A DNA stretch of 64,000 nt from Lolium rigidum (lineage: Eukaryota; Streptophyta; Magnoliopsida; Poales; Poaceae), in contig NC_061514.1 of assembly GCF_022539505.1 (NCBI RefSeq), positions 336,209,090-336,273,089 on the forward strand. Direction: 5' to 3'. How positions within the stretch are numbered: the first letter of the stretch is position 1; each line of letters opens with the position of its first letter. Below, piece after piece: positions 1 to 10,418 of the stretch. The translations under genes and the position numbers were made by a program. The notes under the pieces are model-generated. The model ran no database searches and was not told the DNA's origin. It saw only the letters and a program-made list of their open reading frames with translations.

Positions 1-247
1 GGACCGGGGATATTCAGCCACCGGGGACCAATCTATGTGGATACTATGTTTGTGAGATGATCCGAAGATACACCTCTGAGCGGGTTCCGTGTGATAACAA
101 TGTCAAGAGGATAACCTCCGGAAGATGCTTAGTCCAGAAGCTCGCTTCCAACCACTTCAAGAGAAACTAGCTGGATGGTTCGTGAGGGAAGTCATCGATT
201 CTAAAGGAGAACACTATGTAGAGGACGTAGAACTTCTGATCCAGTAA
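1..247 (+). pseudogene. C-terminal end of a CACTA transposon ORF with a C48 (Ulp1-like) peptidase fold, frameshifted
   Basis: Only the 3' end of the coding region is in the window. Read from base 3 it gives QPPGTNLCGYYVCEMIRRYT, the Gln...Cys-Gly segment of C48/Ulp1-like cysteine peptidases: the Gln is the oxyanion-hole residue and the Cys the nucleophile. This segment is familiar from the second ORF of grass CACTA elements. That frame runs out near base 171. A second frame, open from about base 112 to the TAA at 245-247, encodes the usual tail (LRKMLSPEARFQPL, then VREVIDSKGEHYVEDVEL). The coding frame therefore shifts once around 105-115, so this copy looks broken unless an intron was missed. 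It lies 468 bp inside the transposon end at 715, the expected place for such an ORF. Family assignment is firm; the exact frameshift position is approximate. Confidence 0.75.
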
Positions 248-485
248 ATTATGTATGGAAACTTGTTCAAAATTGTATATGCTGGTCATCCGATATTGAA
301 TATATATTGTATATTCCTCTTGAATTCTTTTTGGTTCTAATTTCAAATTTGTTTGAAATTGTACATTCATATGCATGTATGTAGTAACGTAGAATATGTG
401 AAACTCCTTCAAATTTAAAATAAAACACAAAAGAAATAAAACAATACAAATTAAAAAGAAACCAGGTTTAGGGGGGGCTAAAACC

Positions 486-697
486 CTAAACCTGCGGCGG
501 CCTTTAGTCGCGGTTGGCCAGAAGAACCGTGACTAAAGGTCCTCCGCCCCGACCGTCGCCTGGCGTCCACGTGGACGGGCCTTTAGTCGCGGTTCGTAAC
601 CAACCGCGACTAAAGCGGGGGGGGGGGCTTTAGTCCCGCATGTTTAATACCGGTTGCACAACCGGTATTAATGGCTGTTGCCAACCGGGATTAAAGG
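486..697. repeat. CACTA subterminal inverted-repeat cluster
   Basis: Three successive hairpin-forming units occur here. The first is around 491-540 (CTTTAGTCGCGGTTGG paired imperfectly with AACCGTGACTAAAG), the second around 579-616 (CTTTAGTCGCGGTT / AACCGCGACTAAAG), and the third around 630-697 (TTTAGTCCCG against CGGGATTAAA, enclosing the TACCGG hairpin). A run of about ten G interrupts the second and third at 618-628. Confidence 0.7.
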
Positions 698-2337
698 CCC
701 TTTTTTTCACCAGTGATCAATGCATCCGTGGTTCCTTTTCATCAGCTAGCAAAATATCTTGCTGCAACAACACTGATTAGTTGGTTTACTTGATTTACTA
801 TGCTCAATGCCATTGGAATGTAAGCTTTCATATATGTTCTCTGTTGCGGGAAGAAAATTCTCGCCGTGGGGCTATGGAGTTCCTTTTTTCTATTAAAGCA
901 ACTAAATGTTCTTACGTGGTTCTTCATTTTTGTGATCTTTGTTACCTATGGTTTTCAAATTCTTATATGGTACACATGACTGCTTAAAAGGTATATTGTA
1001 AACTTTTATATATGTTATGTGTTGCCTTGGTTAATAATTTATCTTCAGGTCATCTGTCTCTTACTCTCAAATATATTTATGTATATGCAATGTCAAGGTC
1101 GATAAACCGCTAAGTCATTCTATGTTCTATTAATATCATGGGAACTACTAAAGTAAAAAATGTCTGAAGCACAATAGCATTTTCAAAATGCATATTACAC
1201 AATCATGGATAACTCGTGATTTTTCTCTTGCCAACCTACCGATAAATCTAATTGCACATTTTCATTGTCTTCTATATCAGCTTATCCGTCGTAGGTGGGC
1301 AAGTGCCTTCCTACCTAGTTGATTAAATTTCCAAAGGGAGTGCGTGAAATCTCTTTCGTCTACATGAATGAATAATAGTAGAAAAAAGGAGTACATAAGA
1401 AAGGCATAAAACAAAACTGGATATGAGTATGTGAATTTGATATCAACAAAGTGTGAAAATAAAATTCTACATAAGCAAGAACATATCGGTATGCTACCGT
1501 AGATTACTTTGTCTTTGCAAACACAGTGCAAGAACTCAAATTCAGAAACCAAGGCAGAAGACCAGATAAAGAGTCGAGGAACCTTGCACTTTAAGTGTGA
1601 CGGTATCAAGTCGGTGTCAAGGAACTCAAAATAAATAGCCTAAAATAAAACAAAAAAGGTTATTATCAGCAACTGTAGATGACATGTTAGTAACAACATA
1701 GATAGCGAGAGGAAATGGATATAAACTAGAAAAGCATCGTACCATCAAACAGAATAGATTTTCTCCAAGAACACAAGTACTCCCTCCATTGTAAGCCTCA
1801 ATAGAAGACAAAAGTTTCATTAGTATTGCACTAGAGAAACCGAATGATGATATATCACCAGCTGTAGCACCCTATCTTTTAATAAAGGTTAGATACCTGT
1901 GTATAGTGCTATTTCCGGGATCACTGATAGCACACACGTTACAAAATATAGTAATCATTGTAATAGTATCAAATTACTACATCGTTGATCCAAATGGTAA
2001 AGTAAAACCTTACAAATTGCATAGTCACATGGACTAGCTCATATGAAATGTTCAAAACAAACACAGCAGAAAGTACATCATCAATGAGCCTTCATCATCT
2101 TCATGTGCCACATGCAGTCATGTTGGAATATAGACTCGAGATCCTACCAAGTACTTCTCCTTAGAAAAACCTGCACGTTTGAATAGGCAGCCCCATGAAT
2201 GAAGGTCAATACAATGATGTACTGATAAATGACACTTATATGGTGGCAATTGTGAAAAGTCTAACTACATGATATCTGGCTAGTGGAGTCTTGGGCTAAT
2301 TTGCATAAAGCAAATTTTATCCTATCTTTTATTTGAT

Positions 2338-2494
2338 AAAACATTTTATAAATATTTGAAAAGATTTCATAGACAGTATCATGGTTACATCTCCCATGTA
2401 TTTCTATACATCATCTAACAAAATATTTTATAAAACTTGTAATGAGATCATAGATAGTATCATGGTTACATCTCCCATGTACTTCTATTCAGTT
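2338..2494. repeat. Imperfect tandem duplication, period ~81 bp
   Basis: The string CATGGTTACATCTCCCATGT occurs at 2380 and again at 2461, each preceded by a related AT-rich block (ATTTTATAAA...AGATTTCATAGACAGTAT versus AGATCATAGATAGTAT). The mirror copy lies at about 19756-19912 in the right arm, so this tandem duplication predates the inverted duplication. Confidence 0.7.
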
Positions 2495-5020
2495 GCTACT
2501 CAAATTTTAACACATTCAGAAAAGGTGATGAGATTCTTCCGTACAATCCTTGTCCAGGAGCTCAAATTGTCCATAACCGGGACACGGCTAAGATCTTAGG
2601 TTTAACTCTCGAGAGGTTGTGCACTTTCACCTTACGACCCACCCTTCCCAAGAGAAGAATTAGACAAGATCTTTCAGAAGGAGAGAACAAGCATACTGGC
2701 TAGACCCGTTCCCCTTGGCCGTCGCCACATCTGAATGTCTAGTCGACAAGTTGAACCTCACAACTTAATTAATCTCGGCAGAGCCCATAATACCAAAAGG
2801 CTGCACTGGAAGGTATCTAAACATGGACGACTTGGTAATCTCTTTAATCCTGGGTGGGCAACCACAAGTGAAACTCACAGGCTTAAAACCCATCCCAGGT
2901 AATAAACCCCCATACGATCCCCTGGTAAAAACCAGGGGTGCGGTCTAGAGCAACCACTATTCAACTGCGCACTCTCAGGTGAAAACCACCCACCTTTCCA
3001 CTGGTTCCATCTACCAGGGAAGGGGCCTGAGTATCCACCCACCATACAACCATTCCACCCAGGTGTTTCATTAGGGTTCTTAATTTTTTTAACCATCCAA
3101 CTAACATAACCAAAATAATGAAATAACATTTGGCACTTTTGGTGTTGCTAAGCAAACTATGGTACACTTAGTAGGGGTTCAGGAGTAGCTACATACTACT
3201 CGGGTTCACTAAGCATTGCACCATACTTCACTTTTGAAAACAAAATCCCTACCATGCATACTAGATAAAACACTAATGCATAATAAAATAGGTGGGATTG
3301 AATGTCACTTGCCTTTTTGGTGATTGAAGATCGTTCATTTCTCTTAACAAAACACGACGCTCTTCACACGAACTATAAGATAAAATATATCACAACATAA
3401 ATACACCATTGAACAACGAAAATATAATCAAACAAGACAACAATCAGAAATCGCTCTATGGTGCTAAGGTGTGGCATGAGGTTTGGCTTGCAAGATATGG
3501 CTGTGAGAGTTTGGATGGCAAGTTACATGATTAGAAAGTAATGTCCAAGATAGAATTGAAGAAATTTTAAGCTTTACAAAAGCATGAAAAGAATTTGGAA
3601 CGGCTCATATGAATTGAATCACATAAGTGACAAATAGTGCAACAATAATACTATTGAATAAGTGTGACAACAATTACTCAAAATAGTATAAATTACACAT
3701 AGGCTTGCGTATGGATTTGTGATACATTGAATTACTCAATTTAATTCATTTAAATTAAATAGTTCGATATAAGCCAAAAAGATTAAGTGGGCATAACATT
3801 GAATATGTATGAATGATATTTAGAAAGATGGTGGTTGTGTCAAAGTTAGATTTTGAAGATATGTCCATGTCAAAGTTTTAAATCTTTCTTTGAAGCATTC
3901 AAATAGTCTCAATGTAATTTGATATAGTGTGACAACAATTATCGAAGTAGCACAATAGCATTGGATATGAACTAATGATATATTGAACTATTCAATTAAC
4001 TTATTTGAAAGTCGAATAGTTCGAACTAAGTGGAAGAGTTGAATGGCATGAGTTTGTATAGGCGTGAATGGTATCAAAGATGTGGGTTAAAGGATGCTAA
4101 TGGATAAAATGGATTTAAGCTCATGTGGTATGGTGTAGAGTATCTCCACACTTCATTGATGAGAGGAAAAATCTAAAATTAAGATATGTCACAAATTACT
4201 TAAACAACTCAATTGCTATTTCAATAATATGGACTAGAATAATATATTGGAGAGATGTGATCATGGAATAAGATGAATGTGTCTAAATGATTGCATAGTC
4301 GAAGAACAATATTGCGGACCATACAAATATCACGAAAATAAATTTGCAAAACTGACATGCAAAAGGTCTGAAATGGTCTACGCATTTTATTGATTCTAAC
4401 GGTATAAAGTTTGTCAAAAATCGACGTGTAGAACTCAAGATATGAATTTTACAATTCGCGGTTAAAAATCTAATGGTGTCCGAAAAGTTGTCCGAGAAAG
4501 TTTCTCGGATGGAAAACTTCCTACACAAAAGTTGTAGAGGATTTAATTACAAACTTAACTTCAAAGAAATCATCTAAAATGGAGCTCTAGATGTGAAGAT
4601 ATGAATTTTCTAAGATTCTTTACGGGAAATAGCTAGCACAATCTGATCGATCTGTTGCTGTGTGTGGTGTTCCAGGTTAAGGTGGATCTTCGGATATAGA
4701 TCTAACAACTTTATCTAATCTAAACTATAAACGTCTTTCTTTGGTGAAGGTATTACCAGTGGGCGCGTGTTCGAGGATGTTGAGGAAGGCAACGACGCTG
4801 CTGCAGCCTGCAGCTGCGGACGAAGGTGTTGCTCCGGCGTGATCGATCTTGGCTCCCAGAAGACAACTACGGCGAGCAGCGCGACGAGAGGAGCTCGATG
4901 GAGGGGTCGACTTCTAAACGCGTTTTCTGGTACGGCGTGGAGGTGCGACTGTGTCTCTACGATCTGCCTCCGGTTCTCGGGTCGAGCTCGCAGTCCATGT
5001 TTTGGCTGCGGAAACTAAAT

Positions 5021-6081
5021 GGCGGGCGCTAGCCGTCGGTCGGCTGATACGGTGTCAAAAAATCGGTTGCTTCCAGGACGGTTGGATCATGATCGTACGC
5101 AGGCAATTAATCTATCTCTCCTAACGTCGCTTTCCTCCACTGCTGTGCTACAGTACGTCTGCAGGCCCTAGTCCTGCTGCTTTGCTTTTCACGTGAAGGT
5201 CATGAGCTGTTGCCTGTTGGGCATCTGGTAGAGCCTACGGTGATTACTGCTGAGTAAACAATGATTTCAATAGAAGGACAATTTCATAGCTTTACAACAA
5301 AATTGCTGGTGTGTTTACAACAATAATTAAATATAAATACAACAAAAAGTTACGTGTTCACAAAAAATCGTAAACAATGATTTCAATGATAAAGGCAACA
5401 ATTTCATATCTTTACAACAAACCACTAATGTATTTACAACAACAATTAAAAACAAATTTCACATAAAATTTAGGTGTTTACAACAAATAGTAAAAAATAA
5501 TTTCAACAAAAAATCTCAAATTAATATTTCTTGTGCCAAGATATTTTTACAACAAATCGCTAATGTATTTACAACAACATTTAAAAACAAATTCAACATA
5601 AATTTAGGTGTTTACAACAAATGGTAAACAATAATTTCAACAACAAAAATCTCAAACTAATATTTCTGTTTTCATGATATTTTTACAACAAATCACTATT
5701 ATATTTACAACAACACTTAAAAACAAATTCCACATAAAATTTAGGTGTTTACAACAAATAGTAAACTATAATTTCAACAAAATAATTTAGCAGCCAGCCA
5801 GCTATATATACCTGCATGTGGCAGCAGCAGAGCTAGCAAGGTAGGAGTATTAGCATACTGCATGCAGCTCCATTTATTAGCTAGTTTAACCAGCCACATA
5901 GACCATGTGCGATGCAGCAGCAGGTACCGCAGTGCATGCATGCTAGCCAAGTGCGCCAGGCTGGCCAGTTTCTGCAGTGCATGCGGGGGTGGCGTGGGCG
6001 GATAGATTAGGTACTACATGCGCTGAGGCCGGAGCGACCGATCGAGCGAGGCGATCGGTCGGCCGATGTGAAGCGTTTTCC
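5021..6081. mobile_element. Non-autonomous Mutator-like element (MULE), 1061 bp, with 9-bp TSD
   Basis: It is flanked by the 9-bp direct repeat AAACTAAAT (5012-5020 and 6082-6090), the size typical of Mutator target-site duplications. The first ~32 bp (GGCGGGCGCTAGCCGTCGG...) match the reverse complement of the last ~32 bp (GGAAAACGCTTCACATCGG...) imperfectly, as degenerate terminal inverted repeats. The corresponding point in the other palindrome arm (about 15420-15431) is uninterrupted and has a single AAACTAAAT copy, so the limits are confirmed by an empty site. There is no transposase-like ORF. The interior is mainly the A-rich tandem repeat at 5255-5785. Confidence 0.85.
5255..5785. repeat. 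A-rich tandem repeat inside the MULE, ~115-137 bp period
   Basis: The motif GTAAACAATGATTTCAA or a close variant recurs at about 5257, 5371, 5491, 5627 and 5761. Each unit also has TTTACAACAAAT...ATGTATTTACAACAAC and AAATTTAGGTGTTTACAACAAA. That makes four full units and the start of a fifth, with unit length rising from ~115 to ~137 bp. No ORF spans it. Confidence 0.75.
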
Positions 6082-6782
6082 AAACTAAATTCGTAGGAGA
6101 GGTGTGTGTGTGAGTTGTACCCGGACAAAGGGAGAAGGAAGAGGTCCGCTACCAGGGCAGGGATGGCTCGTACTCACTGGAATCAACGAGGAGATGCAGC
6201 GGCAATGCCAAACTCGTTCGTCTCCCATGGTTGCGCTGATCCTTAGCTTCCACACGGCATCGGCGGCGCGACCAACATCACGCATATAACAAAAAATCAT
6301 GTCCTGGAGGTAGTCAAAGGTGAGGAGAGTATACTGTTGAAAGGAATCGAGATATGGGATAACAGATATGTCGTACCGTCAAGATGAACTCCGACAACCT
6401 CGCGGCGAAAAGCAATAACATGATGCATCACCATGTCCTAGAGGTAGGCGATGTCAAGAAGAGTATCATGGTGCAAGGAATAGACGTGAAGAGCACCTAA
6501 GGTGTCGAAATCTAGCGATGAACTCGATTTTGTGGCTATGAATTGCATGGTCGGCATAGGCTGTAGAGAGCACCTCTGGAGAAATGTTGTGAACGATGGT
6601 GTAGGAGGAGGACGAGGGACACATAGTGACGCGCTCGGAACTTTTGGAGAAGGGAGATCAGAGGGTGTATGCCAACAGACGACATTTAAATCACAGGGTC
6701 GGGTGCGGAAATTAAGACAATAAAGTGAAGAACTAATTTCCTGTACGGTTACTCCATCTAATTTAGAGGTATTTTCACGTTT

Positions 6783-7893
6783 TTTTTTGGAGAATTTCTC
6801 TGCATTCATATCACGGAAAGATATAAAGTTGTTGACCCTTACAAGCACAGAGAAACACAAACACAAAAGACCAAGAACACCTAGAACACCCTAAGACCAC
6901 CATAACCCATGAAGATCTCCGGAGCCCTCTGTCATCATCCCATAAGCTTGAGAGAAGACCCCTGCAGCAGAAAGAACTACAACCAAGCGCAAGCAGATCA
7001 TCATCTTCGACCACGGTGCAATTGTCACCACGCTGCTTCCTCCTTCCTTGACACCAGCGCTGAGAAGGCATGGACACCAATCCAACACGCCTGCAGCAGC
7101 CGTCGCCATCTTTGGCTTTGAGTACCGCGAAAAGTGTCCCTTCCGTAAGGAAGGGAACTCGAGTCAACCGACCGGTCCGAGACCGCGGCCGGGCCATCCG
7201 CCCGGCAAACCAGGAACTCCCTCCAGCATCAGCACCGAGGAAGAAGAAGAACAACAGCAGCAAATCATACCGACAAGGAGGAAGAAGGGTCTTTCTCCCG
7301 ACCATCTGGCCGATTTTGGCGTCGCCACGTCGGACCGCCTCCTCCCCTCGCCACCAAGGCCGGCCGAAAGAAGCTGCAAAACGTGACTGCCGCAAGCCAC
7401 CAGAAGAACACAAACCATGAAAAGGAAGGCAGTGGTGCCATCTCCTTCCTCTCCCTCGCCACCACGGCCGGCCGAGGAGAAGGCAACAACATCAGCACTC
7501 CTCCGACTCCAGAACAGACTCCGCAAACTCCACGGCAGGGTCGAAATTCGAGCATGCCCGGGGAATCCACCCTCCCCCGATCCGTAGATCTGAGAGGAAA
7601 CTAGGCCAGCAGCTCGCCGGCGCCGCCACAAGTGACCTTGCCGAGATGGGGATCGAGCTCCAGCATCCTTATTCCGACGCGACGTCGCCTCCGCCATCTC
7701 GACGCCGTCCCAGAACACCACGCGAAGACTAGGCCGGGCGCTTCCCGGCGCAGCAGAGGATGACCCCCCGCCGCCGCCACGCCACCGGGGCTTTGCCCGG
7801 CGGCGCCACCGGCGGCGGCGGCGGGAGGAGGGGATGCGGTGGGGGCTAGGGTTGGGGTCGTACGGGAGGAGGTTGTTTTTTTACGACGGGATT
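6783..7893 (-). mobile_element. LINE-type (5'-truncated) retroposon with 13-bp TSD
   Basis: The insertion is bounded by the 13-bp direct repeat TATTTTCACGTTT (6770-6782 and 7894-7906). On the minus strand it ends in a poly(A) run (poly-T at 6780-6788) after a segment ending ...GATATGAATGCAGAGAAATTC. Long variable TSDs plus a poly(A) tail mark target-primed reverse transcription. The body is GC-rich with no recognisable endonuclease or RT domain, so it is either the terminal part of a LINE or another retroposed transcript. It lies in the spacer 20 bp beyond the inner end of the left palindrome arm and has no counterpart in the right arm. Confidence 0.7.
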
Positions 7894-7906
7894 TATTTTC
7901 ACGTTT

Positions 7907-9036
7907 AAGTCTAGGAGAAACAGTCACTAGAATTGATGGGAATGGAAGGGGAAGAGGTAGTCATATCCATGACTGTAACGTGCAAGGTTACATTAGCTGG
8001 AGGAAGATGAGAAGGAGGTTCGATCGATCGGCCAAAATGGAACAGGTTGGCTCGGGCTGCTTGGCCAGTCGGCCCAATTCGGCCGGTTTGCTTTTTTTTT
8101 TATAACTTTTGATTTAGGTCTCCAAATGAAGTTAAACAAAATCTGAAAAATTTGTAAAACTTAAAATAAAGTTTTAGTACATTAAATAATACTTTATTGT
8201 CCAAATAAATAAAAATATTAAATGATTTATGCACTTTGGCCTATATTACTTGGGCAATACTTTGCAAAGTCAAATAAAATCTTTATGGTTTCAAAATCTT
8301 AAAAGTTTGAAATAATATAAAACCAAATGTTTATGAAAACTCTATTTTGAAAATACATTTTTAATAACCAAAAAAAAAAGCTTTCATTCTTTGCGAATTT
8401 CAATCAAGTCAACCATCAAGCATAGAATTTTATTTTTATTTGACATTTTAAAATTAGGAAAAATTTGGGATGTGACACCAGCATTCTTCACAATGTGCAG
8501 GTAACCAGGGCTCATGGCATCATGACTAGACGGGCAAAGAAAAAAACTGTCATTGCATACATAGTAAACTAATTTGAAAGGGTCTTCATCCAACTCAGGT
8601 GTAATGAATCTGTCTAACTCACTAATTGTTGAATAGTACCCCTTATATTTTGTAGATCAGCAATAGCATCCCTAAGTTGAGGATCAACTTTCTGACCAAT
8701 CTACCCACCTCCAAACTTCAAACCCCGGACGAGTAGAATTAAATATAATTATAAAAAACTTTTATACTCATTTTTTTATCATATCGTGGTTCTATAAAAA
8801 TATGTTGTATATTACTTAGTTAGGATTGTTAACCATACAGTAATGTTTCGCAATATTTTTTATTCTACATTCCATTGTATAGATACAATATATAAGGTTG
8901 AAAATGTATATGAGTTGCGCAAAATCCGTGCTTCCTTTCTAAGATATTGCCCTTAATGAGAAAATTAACGTGCCAAAACTGAAAAGGAAAAATGCACACA
9001 TCCTTCAATTTGTTTCTTAGGAATTTATTAATAATA
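7907..9036. other. AT-rich intergenic spacer with one possible gene fragment
   Basis: There is no convincing gene. Bases 7907-8090 are moderately GC-rich and 8100-8460 are AT-rich. On the minus strand about 8480-8660 reads as a short exon-like stretch (containing DEDPFKLVYYVCNDSFF and DAMSPGYLHIVKNAG) that could be a fragment of an unidentified gene. No start, splice context or family could be established. Confidence 0.35.
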
Positions 9037-9038
9037 TA

Positions 9039-9144
9039 CTCCCTCCATCCATCAAAAAGTGTCTCAACTTTGTCTAAATTTGGATGTACCTGATTACATC
9101 TGAATTTAGACAAATTTGAGATATCCTTTGTTAGACGGAGGGAG
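9039..9144. mobile_element. Stowaway-type MITE (Tc1/Mariner), ~106 bp
   Basis: The termini are CTCCCTCCATCC... and ...GACGGAGGGAG, nearly perfect inverted repeats, flanked by TA on both sides (9037-9038 and 9145-9146). The whole element folds back on itself (AGTGTCTCAACTTTGTCTAAATTTGG against its near-complement). Length, ends and the TA duplication fit the Stowaway group common in Triticeae. Confidence 0.9.
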
Positions 9145-9146
9145 TA

Positions 9147-9988
9147 GTATATATGTATATTGTTGTTCGAATTCTCTATTCTATTCTAATATTATGAAAC
9201 ATATTCATAAATATCCGAAAACATACCACCTAACAAATATATTAATATAGGTGTATAGTGTATGGTTAGGTAACATAATATATAGAAAGTTCTCGAATAT
9301 AAATTGAATAGTTGGCATGGTCATTTTTTCCACGGTCTAATGTGTCAAGTTATAATGGGTTCAATAATAATTTAGTAATATATGTTAATGATCTATACTA
9401 TTCAAACAAAACAAGAAACATTAATTCACCATGTACTTGCGGCATCAGAAAGTAACCCAACGTTCCAAGATCTGAATGATGGTTGAACTCCTTCATTTTA
9501 CTTTTTGACATTTTTCTGCTTCCAAATATGCCAACATGAGAGAGTACCAATTTCCAGTTCTTTTCCGGATCCACTAGGACGATCTATGATTAATTTGCAG
9601 TCGGTTAAAAATGAGCACTATAAATCTCTTTAGGAACATATAAACTCCTTTTAATTTGTTGGAATAAAATTCGGTCTATCAATCTATGGAAGGAATGCAT
9701 GAATCACGATGCAATCAAACGATCGATGTAGAATTTGATTGAGCACCAACTTATTTCTTAGTACCAAATTTGCATTAATAATTGAGTCTAGGTGCCCGAG
9801 TTAGCCAATTTCGGTATATGATCATGCATACACCTAGATAATCACATGCGATTAGGAGAAGAAAATTCTTAATGCAGATAAACTTCATAATGTGCAAGTC
9901 TGAAACAATATAAGAACCATATATTTGCAACAATGATACCTACTTTATAAGATAACAAACCTAGGTACGGAGTATAGTTCAAATGCAC
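9147..9988. other. Intergenic AT-rich sequence
   Basis: About 840 bp downstream of the RING-vWA gene and its MITE. I see no ORF, repeat structure or recognisable element; composition is AT-rich throughout. Confidence 0.5.
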
Positions 9989-9999
9989 TGCGCGACTAG

Positions 10000-10399
10000 T
10001 GCGCGGGAGTGATGTTTTGGAACATGGGAGCATATGCTCCCTATATTTTGAAATGCATCTTATACATATTTTAAATTTTAAAAAAAAGGTGAAACAAAAA
10101 ATTCGCACGTACATCTTCATGTGCTACGCGCTGACAAAGTTGTTTCATAAAAAATAAACTTATCATGTGACATGTGTAAAAAAGACAAAATTCAGTGCTA
10201 AAAACAATGCTTTTCACAGGATAAGTTTTCTCTTTTTTACATAGGCCACAAAAAGTATTATTTTTTCGTGAAACTTGAGGCATACACGTATATTATGAAG
10301 ATGTACATGTAGAATTTTTGGTCAAAAATTTTCCACACTTCGAAATATGTTTTATTGGTAGAGGGAGCATACGCACTCGGGAGCCGAATTGAATTTCCG
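10000..10399. mobile_element. MITE-like insertion (~400 bp) flanked by an 11-bp direct repeat
   Basis: The 11-bp sequence TGCGCGACTAG occurs at 9989-9999 and at 10400-10410, immediately outside the insertion. Inside, ends of the type GGGAGCATATGCTCCCTATA and (reverse strand) ATGCTCCCTCTACC are inverted relative to each other. The interior has the fold-back character of a small non-autonomous DNA transposon seen widely in Triticeae. The superfamily is uncertain: an 11-bp duplication would fit Mutator best. It lies nine bases beyond the stop codon of the RING-vWA gene and so supplies its 3' untranslated region. Confidence 0.6.
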
Positions 10400-10418
10400 T
10401 GCGCGACTAGCTAAAACA

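Larger units (their letters stand above)
1..715 (+). mobile_element. CACTA (DTC) transposon, 3' terminal part
   Basis: The element ends at 715 with the reverse complement of CACTGGTGAAAAAAAGGGCC, a CACTA-type terminal inverted repeat. About 230 bp of subterminal sequence (486-697) is packed with inverted motifs of the type TTTAGTCGCGGTTGG / CCAACCGCGACTAAA, plus the hairpin ATACCGGTTGCACAACCGGTAT. These are typical CACTA subterminal repeats and probable transposase-binding sites. The next three bases (716-718, ATC) are the candidate target-site duplication; its partner lies outside the window. The remainder of the element is upstream of base 1. Confidence 0.85.
716..6750 (+). repeat. Left arm of a ~5 kb inverted duplication
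   Basis: This stretch is the reverse complement of 13644-21534 once arm-specific insertions are removed. The outer match starts at 716 (ATCAATGCATCCGTGG) and pairs with 21534. The inner match ends at 6750 (CTGTACGGTT) and pairs with 13644. After subtracting the Mutator-like insertion and one target copy (1070 bp) the arm is about 4965 bp. Over the outer 300 bp I count 4 substitutions between arms; ORFs near 1277-1609 and 2381-2599 are near-identical or identical to their partners. I recognise no host gene in it: short ORFs are conserved only because the arms are young. Bases 716-5010 are AT-rich sequence of unknown origin. Bases 6091-6750 are GC-richer and also unrecognised. Confidence 0.9.

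Noticed and set aside
5255..5785. CRISPR-like or satellite array
   Set aside because: The direct repeats have no constant repeat/variable spacer structure; it is an A-rich internal tandem repeat of a MULE in a plant genome.
7048..7604. Several overlapping 100-185 codon frames on both strands
   Set aside because: They occur in the GC-rich LINE-type insertion, in all frames, without RT or endonuclease motifs; composition artefacts.
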